A stretch of DNA of 64,000 nt from NCBI GenBank assembly GCA_964630925.1, contig CAZVZK010000044.1, forward strand, positions 1-64,000, given 5' to 3'. Below the pieces are notes generated by a model. That model did not search any database. It worked only from the letters and a program-made list of their open reading frames with translations, and was not told the DNA's origin. The position numbers and the translations under genes are program-made. Position 1 is the stretch's first letter. Each line of letters starts with the position of its first letter. The stretch comes from RGDT01 sp964630925. GTDB lineage: Bacteria; Planctomycetota; Planctomycetia; Gemmatales; Gemmataceae. Below, one piece after another: positions 32,375 to 41,418 of the stretch.

Positions 32375-32425
32375 GAGGCGGCACTCCTCGGCGGGTGCCG
32401 GCAATTGAAGCGGGGCGGGCGGGCC

Positions 32426-32454
32426 TTGGCAAGGGGGGAGGGCGGGCGTAGAAT
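32426..32454 (+). promoter_or_regulatory. Promoter of ssrA
   Basis: TTGGCA (32426-32431), a 17-base spacer and TAGAAT (32449-32454) make a near-consensus sigma-70 promoter. The predicted start is about 32461, close to the mature tmRNA 5' end at 32467. Confidence 0.75.
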
Positions 32455-32466
32455 GCCACTGTCCTC

Positions 32467-32825
32467 GGGGGCGACCAGGTATCGACCGGGTCACTAGAGG
32501 TCTAGGTGGCGTGACGTGGTTGATCGGCGGGCCACGTAAAAAGCCGGTCAAATTGTAACTGCCAACACGCAGTTCTCCTTGGCTGCCTGAGCAATCAGGT
32601 AACCATCTGAAGACGGGGGCTTAGCCTGAGAGGCCCCGGCTTCAGTCATCAAATCAGGATCGGCGGGGCCAGAGCCGGCGGCGGCCCCACTTAAAACCCT
32701 ACAGTCGGATGGCTCCGGGCCCCTGTCCGCTGGGCACCCCGAGGGCGACACGAATAAACGGACTACGCACGTAGAAGCCTATTCCGAAGGACCACGGGAC
32801 CGGGGTTCGATTCCCCGCGCCTCCA
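32467..32825 (+). ncRNA. ssrA: tmRNA (ssrA), one-piece
   Basis: The 359-nt transfer-messenger RNA rescues stalled ribosomes and tags the nascent protein. The 5' GGGGGCG pairs with the 3' CGCCTCC of the acceptor stem. The T-arm GGGACCGGGGTTCGATTCCCC is at the 3' end. The tag frame at 32561-32590 reads ANTQFSLAA then TGA, ending in the LAA degradation signal. Several pseudoknot stems are apparent between. After the discriminator A (32825) the DNA reads CACCA, so the CCA end is not encoded in register and must be added. It has its own promoter and terminator. Confidence 0.95.
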
Positions 32826-32830
32826 CACCA

Positions 32831-32867
32831 AACCCCACTTGCGATCCGTCGCAAGTGGGGTTTTCTC
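32831..32867 (+). terminator. Intrinsic terminator of ssrA
   Basis: AACCCCACTTGCGA pairs perfectly with TCGCAAGTGGGGTT (14-bp stem, 4-nt loop), followed by TTTTCT. It lies six bases after the tmRNA 3' end. Confidence 0.9.
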
Positions 32868-33078
32868 TTGGGCCTGCGATTGGAAAGCGGCGGATGCCAG
32901 GATTCCGGTGGTCGTGAGCCCGATTCTTGCCTCATCGCCTCGGGTGAGACGCGGAACACCGGAGACCGTTTGAGTAAGGCCGACGTCCTACCCTGGTGGG
33001 CTCCTTCGACAAGAAAAGGAGCCACCCGGCCCTCGGCACGGCCGGGGGCGAACGACGTGGTGGGCTGGAAGTCGCGGC

Positions 33079-33456
33079 TCACTTCTCCGCGAATGCGTCC
33101 GCCGCCGTCTTGACGGCTTCCAGCGCGGCCGGGAAGCCCGCGTAAACGGCCATCTGCAAGATGATCTCAAGAATCTCCTCGCGGGAGCAGCCGACGGTCA
33201 ACGCCCCCCGGATGTGCTCCTTCAGCTCGGACTGCGCATAGCCGAGGACCGTGAGGGCGGCGGCCGTAAGCATCTCACGGGTCTTCAGATCCAGCCCGGT
33301 GCGGGGGTAGATGTCTCCGAACGGGAGCTCGACGAGGCACCGCACCAGATCGGGACTGGTTGCGGCGAGGCCCTTCAATGCGTGGTCGATCCCAGGACCG
33401 AACATCTCTCGCATCTTGGCGAGCCCACGGTCGTATCGAGATTCTCCCGGCTGCAT
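33079..33456 (-). CDS. Carboxymuconolactone-decarboxylase-family protein
   Basis: A 125-residue AhpD/CMD-fold protein. The central TREMLTAAALTVLGYAQSELKEHIRGAL segment with a histidine, and SREEILEIILQMAVYAGFPAAL, follow the family pattern. It lacks the CxxC pair of AhpD, so it is more like gamma-carboxymuconolactone decarboxylase. It is the last gene of a unit with FAH and metallo-beta-lactamase-fold genes, which suggests degradation of an aromatic or quinone compound. A 253-bp spacer between it and ssrA holds no gene beyond the ssrA terminator. Confidence 0.85.
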   Translation of the reverse strand: MQPGESRYDRGLAKMREMFGPGIDHALKGLAATSPDLVRCLVELPFGDIYPRTGLDLKTREMLTAAALTVLGYAQSELKEHIRGALTVGCSREEILEIILQMAVYAGFPAALEAVKTAADAFAEK

Positions 33457-33498
33457 TCCTAACTACCCCCAGGGCGACGGGGCGAGAAGGGTTTAAAA

Positions 33499-34530
33499 CT
33501 ACCCGTGGTACTTCTGCAACGGCTCGCGCACCGGCCAGCGGCTCGGGAGCAACTTGCCCGTCGGTTCGGCGAACCGGCAGCGGAGCGTCCCGAGCCGTTC
33601 GATCGTAATCTCGATTGTCGCACCGGGGTCGATGAAGTCGTCGTGGTCGAGACCGGTGCAGTCGGGGATCGTGCCGAAGCCCGCTACCGTGCCGGGCTTG
33701 AGCGGAGCGATGAACCCCAGCCAGGCGAACACGTCTTCGGCCTTGTGGCTGATCTCGGACGTCGATCCCTGATACTTGACCTGCCCGTTCACCACGACCG
33801 TGACCTTGAGGTTGTATGGATCGCCGACCTCGTCGGCCGTGACCAGATACGGCCCGAGCTGGTTGCCCTTGGCCAGGTCCTTGGTCAAGCAGAACCCGCC
33901 CACGAACTCCGTGGCCTGAACGTCGCGGGCCGAGACATCGTTGAAGATGCAGAAACCGGCCACCGGCTGTTTCACGTTCCCGTACACGACGGCCAGCTCC
34001 GGCTCGACGTCCAGCCGCGACGTGTATGCCGGCCACGGAACGGTCTCCCCGTCGCCGACGATGGCGTTCATGTTCGACTTGTAGAACGACAGCGGCTCCG
34101 GCCGGCCGGGTACGGGCTCGGGTTTCGGACCCATCACTGCCTTCGCGAACGCCTGCAACAGCGACGCTTCCTGCGGGTTATCCTTCTCATACTTCATGCA
34201 GGTTTCGCAAGAGTTCTTGAGATGGCGCGGCGTCAGACCGAAGTCGAACAGGGCCGCGACCTCGACGGGTTCCAGCAGGCGGACGGCATGGACAGGGAAG
34301 CGTTCGCCGCTACCGAGCTCGCCGAGGTGCTGCTCGCCCCAGGCCAAAAGCTCCTTTGCCGCCCGCTCGCTGTCGGGAAGGTTGGCAAGGTAGGATCGGC
34401 TGTCAGCCAGGTGAGGGGAGGGCTTCCCCGCCTTGTTTTGCAGGGTGGCGAACGGCACGGCTTGGTCGCAAACGACGACACCGAAACAAGGGGTCGGCGA
34501 GTCGGCGGTGGTGAAGCGGATCAGTTTCAT
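33499..34530 (-). CDS. Fumarylacetoacetate hydrolase-family protein
   Basis: A 343-residue FAH-superfamily enzyme. The N-terminal part is about 1-110, and the C-terminal metal-dependent domain contains PAYTSRLDVEPELAVVYGNV and FNDVSARDVQATEFVGGFCLTKDLAKGN. Such enzymes hydrolyse C-C bonds of beta-diketo or ring-opened intermediates. The ATG at 34530 (MKLIRFTT) is the family's usual start; the frame also contains an ATG seven codons earlier. The neighbours, a metallo-hydrolase and CMD, suggest a small catabolic route regulated by the divergent AraC protein. Confidence 0.88.
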   Translation of the reverse strand: MKLIRFTTADSPTPCFGVVVCDQAVPFATLQNKAGKPSPHLADSRSYLANLPDSERAAKELLAWGEQHLGELGSGERFPVHAVRLLEPVEVAALFDFGLTPRHLKNSCETCMKYEKDNPQEASLLQAFAKAVMGPKPEPVPGRPEPLSFYKSNMNAIVGDGETVPWPAYTSRLDVEPELAVVYGNVKQPVAGFCIFNDVSARDVQATEFVGGFCLTKDLAKGNQLGPYLVTADEVGDPYNLKVTVVVNGQVKYQGSTSEISHKAEDVFAWLGFIAPLKPGTVAGFGTIPDCTGLDHDDFIDPGATIEITIERLGTLRCRFAEPTGKLLPSRWPVREPLQKYHG

Positions 34531-34561
34531 GGCATTGTTCCTTTGCTGCATTTGGACTGGA

Positions 34562-35539
34562 TTAGAATTCGACCTCGACGCCTTTCGCCTTCGCCACCTG
34601 GTAGATGGCGTCGAAGGTGCCCGCCGAATCCCAGGGCGCGTCGGGGGGCTCGTTGCGGAACTCGCGGTATGCCCGTTCGACGTTCATGTAGAGCCGAGCC
34701 GGCGCACGCCACTCGCCGTACGGGCCGAACTCGATCTTCTTGGCGGCCTCCAGCGAGGTGAGCCCCGCGTCGAAGCACTTCCTCGACTCGTCGCGGACGT
34801 ACTGGAGGTACGCCTTCATCTCCATCGCCCCCTCGATACCACAGAGCGGGCCGTGGCCGGGGACGATTACCTCGGGATCGAGCTGAACGAGCAGATCGAG
34901 GCACTGGAACCACTTGGCGTAGGACCCGGTCCAGCCCATCGGGGTGCATTGCCGGAACAGCACGTCGCCGGCGAACACGACGCGCTCCTTGGGGACGTGG
35001 ATGATCGTGTCCCCGACCTGATGGCACGGCCCGACGTAGATCAGGTGGGCCTCCGTTCCGTCGAGGTTCAGCTCATAGCGGGTGTCGAACAGGGTCGTCG
35101 GCAGCACCAGCTCGACCCCATCGAAGTTGTAGTCCTCCAGCAACTGCGTGCCGGCGGCGGCAAGACCGGGGTGGGTGGCCTTGAGCAGGACGCGGGTGAG
35201 GAAGTGGCCGACCCCGTGCAGCAACTTCTGGCTGTCCTTGTGATCGGCGACGTGCTTCATCCGCTCGGGCACCGAGCGGTGGGCGATGATCTCAGCCCCC
35301 TTGAAGAGCTGGTTGCCCCACACGTGGTCGGCGTCCTCATGCGTGTTGATGACACGCCGCGGCATGGCAGGCCAGACCTTGCTGAACATCTCGATCATCC
35401 GCCGTGCGTGGGCCAAATCCGACTGGGTGTCGATCACCACGCCGCCGCCCCGGTTGATAAGGCCGGAGTTGGCGTCGCACACCCGGTTCTTCTCGTTCAG
35501 CACCGCGAAGCAGTTGTCGCTGACCTGTTGCATCTTCAT
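34562..35539 (-). CDS. Metallo-beta-lactamase-fold hydrolase
   Basis: A 325-residue MBL-fold protein. Metal ligands are visible as NTHEDADHVWG (HxxxDH form, residues 66-73), the later His in GPCHQVGDTI, the Asp in VVFAGDVLF and the GHGP histidine. The opening KMQQVSDNCFAVL and the FDTRYELNLDG block are typical of hydrolases in catabolic clusters. It probably opens a lactone or thioester made upstream of FAH. Its 3' end lies 32 bp from the FAH start. Confidence 0.88.
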   Translation of the reverse strand: MKMQQVSDNCFAVLNEKNRVCDANSGLINRGGGVVIDTQSDLAHARRMIEMFSKVWPAMPRRVINTHEDADHVWGNQLFKGAEIIAHRSVPERMKHVADHKDSQKLLHGVGHFLTRVLLKATHPGLAAAGTQLLEDYNFDGVELVLPTTLFDTRYELNLDGTEAHLIYVGPCHQVGDTIIHVPKERVVFAGDVLFRQCTPMGWTGSYAKWFQCLDLLVQLDPEVIVPGHGPLCGIEGAMEMKAYLQYVRDESRKCFDAGLTSLEAAKKIEFGPYGEWRAPARLYMNVERAYREFRNEPPDAPWDSAGTFDAIYQVAKAKGVEVEF

Positions 35540-35558
35540 GAGGCTGCCCCCTTTTGGC

Positions 35559-35935
35559 TCACTTGACCCGCCTGGCGAAGGTCTCGACGAACCAGTCCTT
35601 CGCCCTGGGTGCCAGCCTGGCCACCAGCTCGGCCATGTTGCCGATCCCGGCGACGTGGCCGTCCGTACCGCTCAGCAGCATCGGCCGCGAGTGGGAGCAG
35701 CCAGGGGCGACGGAGGAGTTCGCCGCCCGCGTGCCCCGTTTCGCCCTGGCGTCCATGTGCGGCGTCTTGATCTCGCCGCCGAAGCAGCCGAGGTCCGAGT
35801 AGCCCATGTCGTAGGCGACGATGAGCAGGAGCTTCCCTTTGCCCTCCGGGCCTTCGCTGGCTACAAAGGCGGAAGGCCTGGCCACAAGCAGGAGGCCCAG
35901 AAAGCCAGAACCATCACTGCCCGCGCGTTCAGCAT
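35559..35935 (-). pseudogene. Decayed arylsulfatase (frameshifted, truncated)
   Basis: The 5' part (ATG at 35935) encodes a signal peptide, MLNARAVMVLAFWASC, that ends within about 25 codons. The sulfatase sequence (GKLLLIVAYDMGYSDLGCFG, then GEIKTPHMDA and SGTDGHVAGIGNMAEL) continues in a different frame. In the conserved motif ADDMGYSD the first metal Asp is Tyr (AYDMG). The active-site C/S-x-P-x-R motif reads CSHSR, with His for Pro. The gene then stops after about 110 residues instead of about 450. This is a remnant, not an enzyme. It lies between the MBL gene and the divergent AraC gene. Confidence 0.85.
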
Positions 35936-36025
35936 CTTGGTGCTTTCCGGCTCGTCACCTCGGTTGGACGGCCGGGTGATCGGTCCCTGTAGTATCTCGC
36001 CGGGCGGGGGCTGCCGTCTATCGAA

Positions 36026-37042
36026 ATGCCGCAAACCATGACAACCTTACCGCGGACCAGGCCGGCCGCCTCCCCCTCCCCGCCAGCCGTCACGGCCGTT
36101 GACATCAGCGACCCGACGTCGGCCGGCGAGGCCATCGAGGTGATCGAGCTGGACGCGGTGCAGCTGGATTCGAAGCCCCTGCGGGCCCGGCGCGTCGTCG
36201 TCCGCCTGGGGGCGAGCGTCCTGGTGTTCTACTCGACCAACCTGCCCATGCGCACTCGGACGCGGCTACAGCCCGGCTTCGTGACTTACGTCGCCTTCGG
36301 CCCTCAAGCTGTTGGCACGCTGAACGGGGTGCCGATCGGCCCCGGCCGTGTTTTGGCCGCCACTTCGGAGGTCGAGGTCGAGTTCGTCGTTGCGGCCGAG
36401 TACGAGAGCGTGGCCTTTCTCCTGCCGCCCGACGACATCCAGAGGCGCCTCCGAGGGCGGCATCGGGATGACGAGCACCGCCTTCCCCACGGCGTTGAAG
36501 TGCTCCAGCCCCGGCCCGCCGACACCTGCGCCTTATTCGGGTGGGGGCGACGCCTCGCCGACATGGCCGCGAGACAGCCCGAGGTGTTCGACGTCCCGCA
36601 AACGCAGGCCGCCGCCCGGGTCGAGCTCCTCGAAACCCTGCTGGCGACCATCGGATCCGCCGTCCCCGTCGGCTCCGCACCTCAAGATCTGACGCGGCAG
36701 GCCCACAGCCGGGTCGTCCAGGCCGCCGAAGATTACGCCCTTGCGCACCCGTTGGACCGACTGTATGTGACCGACCTGTGCGAGGCGGCCGGGGTGAGCG
36801 AACGGACCTTGCAGTACGCCTTCAAGGAGGTGATGGGCATGACCCCGGTGGCGTACCTGACCCGGCTCCGGCTGCACCGGGTGCGGCAGGCGCTGCGGGC
36901 GGCGACCCACGGTTCGACGACGGTGACGGCCGAGGCGCTGAAGTGGGGCTTCTGGCACTTCGGCGATTTCTCCCGTGCCTACAAGGCCTGTTTCGGCGAG
37001 CTGCCGTCGGAGACGCTCCGACGCGACCTAGCCGGGTCGTAG
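36026..37042 (+). CDS. AraC-family activator of the adjacent catabolic operon (inferred)
   Basis: A 338-residue regulator with an N-terminal sensory region (about 30-210) and a C-terminal AraC domain: first HTH VTDLCEAAGVSERTLQYAFK, second around GFWHFGDFSRAYKACFGELP, ending SETLRRDL. It is divergent from the sulfatase remnant, MBL, FAH and CMD genes, which makes it the natural regulator of that operon. The first 25 residues are proline/arginine-rich, so the true start might be the ATG at 36038. Confidence 0.85.
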   Translation: MPQTMTTLPRTRPAASPSPPAVTAVDISDPTSAGEAIEVIELDAVQLDSKPLRARRVVVRLGASVLVFYSTNLPMRTRTRLQPGFVTYVAFGPQAVGTLNGVPIGPGRVLAATSEVEVEFVVAAEYESVAFLLPPDDIQRRLRGRHRDDEHRLPHGVEVLQPRPADTCALFGWGRRLADMAARQPEVFDVPQTQAAARVELLETLLATIGSAVPVGSAPQDLTRQAHSRVVQAAEDYALAHPLDRLYVTDLCEAAGVSERTLQYAFKEVMGMTPVAYLTRLRLHRVRQALRAATHGSTTVTAEALKWGFWHFGDFSRAYKACFGELPSETLRRDLAGS

Positions 37043-37181
37043 CCCCAAACCCCAGCGGAATCGGAGGCGTCGCCGTACGATTCCCAGGGGCGAACGCCAG
37101 GTTTCCCCATCGCGATACGGCTTCCCCGCGCCGCCGTTTCCCGACCCGCAAGCAATCGCGGGTCGGGCACATCCCTTGCAA

Positions 37182-38516
37182 TCACGCGAACACATCCCGG
37201 ATCGGCGTGCCGTCCGGCACCAGCGTCAGCGGACGCCCCAGCCGGTCCTGCGCCTCCGTGTCCGGCGCCACGCCCAACGCCTCGTAGATCGTCGCCACCA
37301 CGTCCCCCGCCGACACCGGGTTGCGGCTGGGGTACGCCCCGTGCCTGTCGCTCGCCCCGTGGATGTGGCCGCCCTTCGTCCCGCCGCCCGCGAACAGCAC
37401 CGTGTAGCAATGCTCCCAGTGGTCGCGGCCCGCGTTGCCATTGATCTTCGGCGTCCGCCCGATCTCGCCCATGACCACCACCAGCGTCCTCTCCAGCAGC
37501 CCACGCGCCCCCAGGTCGTCCAGCAGCATCGAGAAGCCCCGGTCGAACGGCGGCAGGAGGTCGTCCTTCAGCTTCTTGAAGTTCTGGCCGTGGGTGTCCC
37601 ACGTCGCGTTGGCGTCGGGGGCCCACGAGACGCACGCCAGCCGCGTCCCCGCCTCGATCAACCGGCGCGACAGCAGCAGGCTCTGGCCGTAGACATTACG
37701 GCCGTAGGCGTCGCGCACGCGCGGCGGCTCGCGCTCGATCTGGAACGCCTTCTGGGCGGCCGAAGACGTGAGCAGGTCGCACGCCCGCGCCTGGAGACGC
37801 CCCACCTCATCCGACCCAACCCTTCCCAGCCCCGCGAGCAGGGCCTGGCGGCCCTTCACGCGCTCGACGCTCAGGCCGGCGCCGGGGGCGAGGGTCGGCA
37901 TCGCCAGGCCGTCCGGCCCCGTGCCGCGCAGCACGAGGAACGGGTCGTGCGCCTTGCCCAGCCAGCCGCCCAGGAAGCCCGGCTGTGGCGGCCCGCCCGC
38001 TCCCTCCGCCGTCAGGAACGGCAGCAGGACGTAGGGCGGCACCTGGGCCGCCGGCGGGCGGAACCGCCCCACCGCCGAGCCGATAGCCGGGTGGTCCGTC
38101 GGCTTCGCCCCCATGATGCCCGCGCGGACGTTGCTGCGGATGCCAGTCAGGGCGGTGTAGACGGCGGGCGCGTGGGCCACCTGGTCGTGGCGCACCGACC
38201 GCACCAGGGTGCAGCGCGACATCCGCCTCGCCAGCCGCGGGAGATGCTCGCATACCTGCACGCCGGGCACGTCGGTGGCGACGGGCTTGAACTCGCTGCG
38301 GATCTCCTTAGGCAGGTCCGGCTTCATGTCCCACATGTCGAGGTGGCTGGGGCCGCCATTGAGGAAGACGAGAATGCACGAGTCGGCCCGCGCCGCCCGC
38401 CCGCCCGACGCCAGCAGCGTCGGCAGCGTCAGGTTCAGGGCGCCGATGGCGCCGATCTGGAGCATGTTGCGACGGGTCAGCCCCGCCGGGCCTGGGCATC
38501 GCGCGGTTGTCGGCAT
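37182..38516 (-). CDS. DUF1501 twin-arginine exported protein
   Basis: A 444-residue member of the DUF1501 (alkaline-phosphatase-fold-like) family that is greatly expanded in planctomycetes. It has the twin-arginine signal LTRRNMLQIGAIGALNLTLP and the characteristic blocks VFLNGGPSHLDMWDMKP, WDTHGQNFKKLKDDLLPPFD, GEIGRTPKINGNAGRDHWEHC and HGASDRHGAYP. Family members are often paired with DUF1549/DUF1553 cytochrome proteins, which are absent here. The function is unknown. Confidence 0.9.
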   Translation of the reverse strand: MPTTARCPGPAGLTRRNMLQIGAIGALNLTLPTLLASGGRAARADSCILVFLNGGPSHLDMWDMKPDLPKEIRSEFKPVATDVPGVQVCEHLPRLARRMSRCTLVRSVRHDQVAHAPAVYTALTGIRSNVRAGIMGAKPTDHPAIGSAVGRFRPPAAQVPPYVLLPFLTAEGAGGPPQPGFLGGWLGKAHDPFLVLRGTGPDGLAMPTLAPGAGLSVERVKGRQALLAGLGRVGSDEVGRLQARACDLLTSSAAQKAFQIEREPPRVRDAYGRNVYGQSLLLSRRLIEAGTRLACVSWAPDANATWDTHGQNFKKLKDDLLPPFDRGFSMLLDDLGARGLLERTLVVVMGEIGRTPKINGNAGRDHWEHCYTVLFAGGGTKGGHIHGASDRHGAYPSRNPVSAGDVVATIYEALGVAPDTEAQDRLGRPLTLVPDGTPIRDVFA

Positions 38517-38594
38517 GTCTCGTCTCGCACGTCTGAGGATGTCTTTTCAGCATACAGCATCGCGGCGGCGGAATCATGCGTGAAAACCCACCGA

Positions 38595-40619
38595 TCACCC
38601 CGGCGGGCCGCCGAACAGCGGGATGCGCCCGTCCACGCCGACGCCCCACGCCTTCGCCCCGAACGGGATGGCCCCGATGTCTGGCTTGCCCGCGTCCTCC
38701 TCGCGGAGCGGGTCGGGCCACGCCGCCGGTATCGCCAGGCCCGCGTCAATGGCCGCGCTCCCCATCGACAGGCGCAGGTCCGCCTCGCGGCCGTCGTCGG
38801 GGAGCTTCACCAACTTTGGGTCGGCGACGAGGTCGTCCGTCGTCCAACCCGGCTCGTAGAACTTGCGGCTCGCCTTGAATAGGGCCGACGCACGCAGCGT
38901 TGTGAACGGGCTGACTTTCGATGTCGGCCCCTCCTTCATGCCCCAGAGCAGGTTGCCCCCTTCGCGCAGCGCCCCCGCCTCCTTGCCCAGGATGACGGCT
39001 CCGGGGACGGCGCCGGCCTGCACGAACAGGTTATTGAACACGTCGCGCTCGGTGTTCCGCAGCCCCGCCGCCCCCAGGCCGAACAGGAAGTAGTCGCGGT
39101 ACGTCGGCGTCCGCCGCAGGAACGTGTTGTGGTAGACACGCATCACCGGGTAGGTCGGGCTCCCGTGGTCGCTGATGAGGTGCCCCTCGTGACGCAGGAA
39201 CGCGCCCGTGGGGTCGTCCTTGGCCGGCAGGCCGTAGTAGACGCCGCCACGCTGGTCGAAGACGTTGCGGTAGACGTACAGCCCCGAGCCGGCGTCGTGC
39301 GTCGTCGGCGACTCATCCTTGTCGATCTCGTGCTGCTGGAACACTCCGAGGCAGGCGCCGACGCGGTTGTGGTGGACGTGGAACGAGTGCCAGCGCAGCT
39401 TCGGCCCGAACTCCATCCCGTCGTCGTTAAAGTTGTCGATGAAGCAGTGGTGCAGCCGCAGCCTCTTCGCGTATCGCAGGAAGGCGAAGTCGTGGTCGTC
39501 GGTGAATTCGCAGTATCCGAATTCGATGTCCTCGTTGTACGGCTGGCCGTTCTGGAGCACGATCTGATAGCTCGCGGTGCCACGGTACTTCATGTGCGCC
39601 CGCCCCGACCACGGGGCGGCCAGGCCGCGGAACGCCGAGTGCGTCACCGTAATGCCCTTCGACGCATTCACCAGCAGGGCGGGGAAACCGCCGTAAACCG
39701 TGACGTGGTCGATGTGGACGCCCTCCGAGCCGTAGACGTGGATCATCGGGCTGCCCGTGGCCCCGCGCAACACGAGCCCTTCGATACGCACGTGCTTGAT
39801 GCCGCTGACCCGCAGCACGTCATCGCCGAAGCCCACGGCCACCACCAGCGGCAGCTTGCGCGGGTCCCCCTCGCCGCGATAGGCGCGTCCTCCCAGCCCG
39901 GCCAGCTTGTTGTGCGCCAGGCGGACGTGGATGCGTTCCGTCTCGCGGTTGAACCACAGTCCCGGCCCGCAGTAGACCGCATCCTTCCTGTCCTTCGTCT
40001 GCAGCTCGTTCGCGGCCCGCAGGTCGGCCACGTTGCGGTAGCCGTGCAGCGGGACCAGTGAATCGGCGAAGTGCCCCAGGGCGAGGGGCCGCTGCTCCTC
40101 GATGCCCCACATCGGCTCCCACGCCCCCGGCAGAAACTGCGTCGGCGTCCTGCGGTCCGCGGCATGCGGGTAGGTCTTCGTGGAGACGTACTCGCCCGCC
40201 GCGCCGCCCTTGAACGGCTCCCAGCTCGTGGCGGGCGATTCGAGGAATTCGCGGAACCCGCCGTCGAGGACGGCCAGCTCGTCCGGATACGACGCGATGA
40301 CGATGGGCGCGTCCGCCGTGCCGGAGCGCGTCAACGACACCTTCTCGTGATACACCCCGCCGCGCAGATAGAGCGTGTCGCCGGGCTTGAGCCGGCGGAG
40401 GCCGTGCCGCACCGTCTTGAACGGCTTCTTCACGGAGCCGTCGTTGCCGTCGTCCCCCTTCGCCGCATCGACGTGGTAGGCCGGCCCTTTCGTGACCGCG
40501 CCGGTCATCGGCCTCGGCAGGGGCCGTGGCGGCGGGTGCGTCTTCGCCTCCGCCGCCACGAGCGCCGGCGTCAGGGCGAAGGCGAGGCCGATGACGCTTG
40601 CCAGGACGAAGTGATACAT
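38595..40619 (-). CDS. Secreted right-handed beta-helix protein
   Basis: A 674-residue exported protein. The signal is MYHFVLASVIGLAFALTPALVAAEA. A DUF1565-like start (YHVDAAKGDDGNDGSVKKPFKTV) follows, then RLKPGDTLYLRGGVYHEKVS and many beta-helix turns such as VRIEGLVLRGATGSPMIHV. These folds are typical of polysaccharide lyases or surface-binding proteins, but no catalytic site can be named. The histidine/aspartate-rich FIDNFNDDGMEFGP...HVHHNRV stretch might bind metal. Confidence 0.85.
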   Translation of the reverse strand: MYHFVLASVIGLAFALTPALVAAEAKTHPPPRPLPRPMTGAVTKGPAYHVDAAKGDDGNDGSVKKPFKTVRHGLRRLKPGDTLYLRGGVYHEKVSLTRSGTADAPIVIASYPDELAVLDGGFREFLESPATSWEPFKGGAAGEYVSTKTYPHAADRRTPTQFLPGAWEPMWGIEEQRPLALGHFADSLVPLHGYRNVADLRAANELQTKDRKDAVYCGPGLWFNRETERIHVRLAHNKLAGLGGRAYRGEGDPRKLPLVVAVGFGDDVLRVSGIKHVRIEGLVLRGATGSPMIHVYGSEGVHIDHVTVYGGFPALLVNASKGITVTHSAFRGLAAPWSGRAHMKYRGTASYQIVLQNGQPYNEDIEFGYCEFTDDHDFAFLRYAKRLRLHHCFIDNFNDDGMEFGPKLRWHSFHVHHNRVGACLGVFQQHEIDKDESPTTHDAGSGLYVYRNVFDQRGGVYYGLPAKDDPTGAFLRHEGHLISDHGSPTYPVMRVYHNTFLRRTPTYRDYFLFGLGAAGLRNTERDVFNNLFVQAGAVPGAVILGKEAGALREGGNLLWGMKEGPTSKVSPFTTLRASALFKASRKFYEPGWTTDDLVADPKLVKLPDDGREADLRLSMGSAAIDAGLAIPAAWPDPLREEDAGKPDIGAIPFGAKAWGVGVDGRIPLFGGPPG

Positions 40620-40659
40620 GCCGCCCCTCCTCCCGAAATGACCTGGGACGACGGCACGA

Positions 40660-41418
40660 TCACCCGCGCAGCCAATCCGACAGGTCCCATCCCAGCAGAC
40701 GCTCCAGATCGCGGATGTCCTCCTCGTACAGCGCCGTCAGCCGCCGCCTCGCCCCGGCGCCCAGCGGCACCTCATGCGGCGTCGCGTGGACCCTGGCCGC
40801 CGCCGTACGGATGTCCGCGATCCCCAGGTGGCCCGCCACCCGCCGCATCGTCGCGTCATGCCCGTCTCTCAGCTCCTCCGTCCGCAGGACCAAAACCTGC
40901 TCGCGTGGCACCACGGCGAACAGCCGGCGGAGCTGCCGCGCGTAGTAGCCCCTGTCGATGTACGACCCGATGCGGTCCTGGTGAGAGAGCGCCGCCCGCC
41001 GTGCCGGCTCGGCGGCGAGCGCGTCCTCGAAATCCAGCGTCTCCAGCCCCGCCGCCCGGAAAGCGTTCCAGTGCGAGTGCGCCCGCTCCGCCGGCTGCCG
41101 CAACAAGATGACCCACCGCATCGCCGGGTTGTACGCCTGGATGCGCGCCGCCGCCCTCTCCCAGTACAGGTAGATCGGCGTGGCGTCGCCCAGCAGACGC
41201 TCCCCGGCCCGCGGCGCGAACTTCGAGTGGTAGTACGCCCAGTCCGGCTCCCGGCCCGGCGGGAAGTTCTCGTCCACGTCGAAGAAGTGCGCCTCCTTCC
41301 CCGACGCCATGCACACCTCGGGGTGCGCCGATAGGAAGGAGGACAACGCCGTCGTCCCCGCCTTCATCGCCCCGCCGATCACGAAGCCCACGGGGAACGG
41401 GGCGGCGTGCCGGATCAT
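40660..41418 (-). CDS. PAPS-dependent sulfotransferase
   Basis: A 252-residue sulfotransferase. The 5'-phosphosulfate loop is VIGGAMKAGTTALSSFLSAH (residues 13-32), and the 3'-phosphate motif is around WVILLRQPAERAHSHWNAF. It transfers sulfate to a carbohydrate or lipid acceptor. The stop region lies 40 bp from the beta-helix gene, and the start overlaps the preceding membrane protein by ATGA. Confidence 0.85.
   Translation of the reverse strand: MIRHAAPFPVGFVIGGAMKAGTTALSSFLSAHPEVCMASGKEAHFFDVDENFPPGREPDWAYYHSKFAPRAGERLLGDATPIYLYWERAAARIQAYNPAMRWVILLRQPAERAHSHWNAFRAAGLETLDFEDALAAEPARRAALSHQDRIGSYIDRGYYARQLRRLFAVVPREQVLVLRTEELRDGHDATMRRVAGHLGIADIRTAAARVHATPHEVPLGAGARRRLTALYEEDIRDLERLLGWDLSDWLRG

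Noticed and set aside
35559..35885. A genuine 108-residue protein
   Set aside because: It matches a sulfatase N terminus with broken frame and mutated active site, so it is recorded as a pseudogene.
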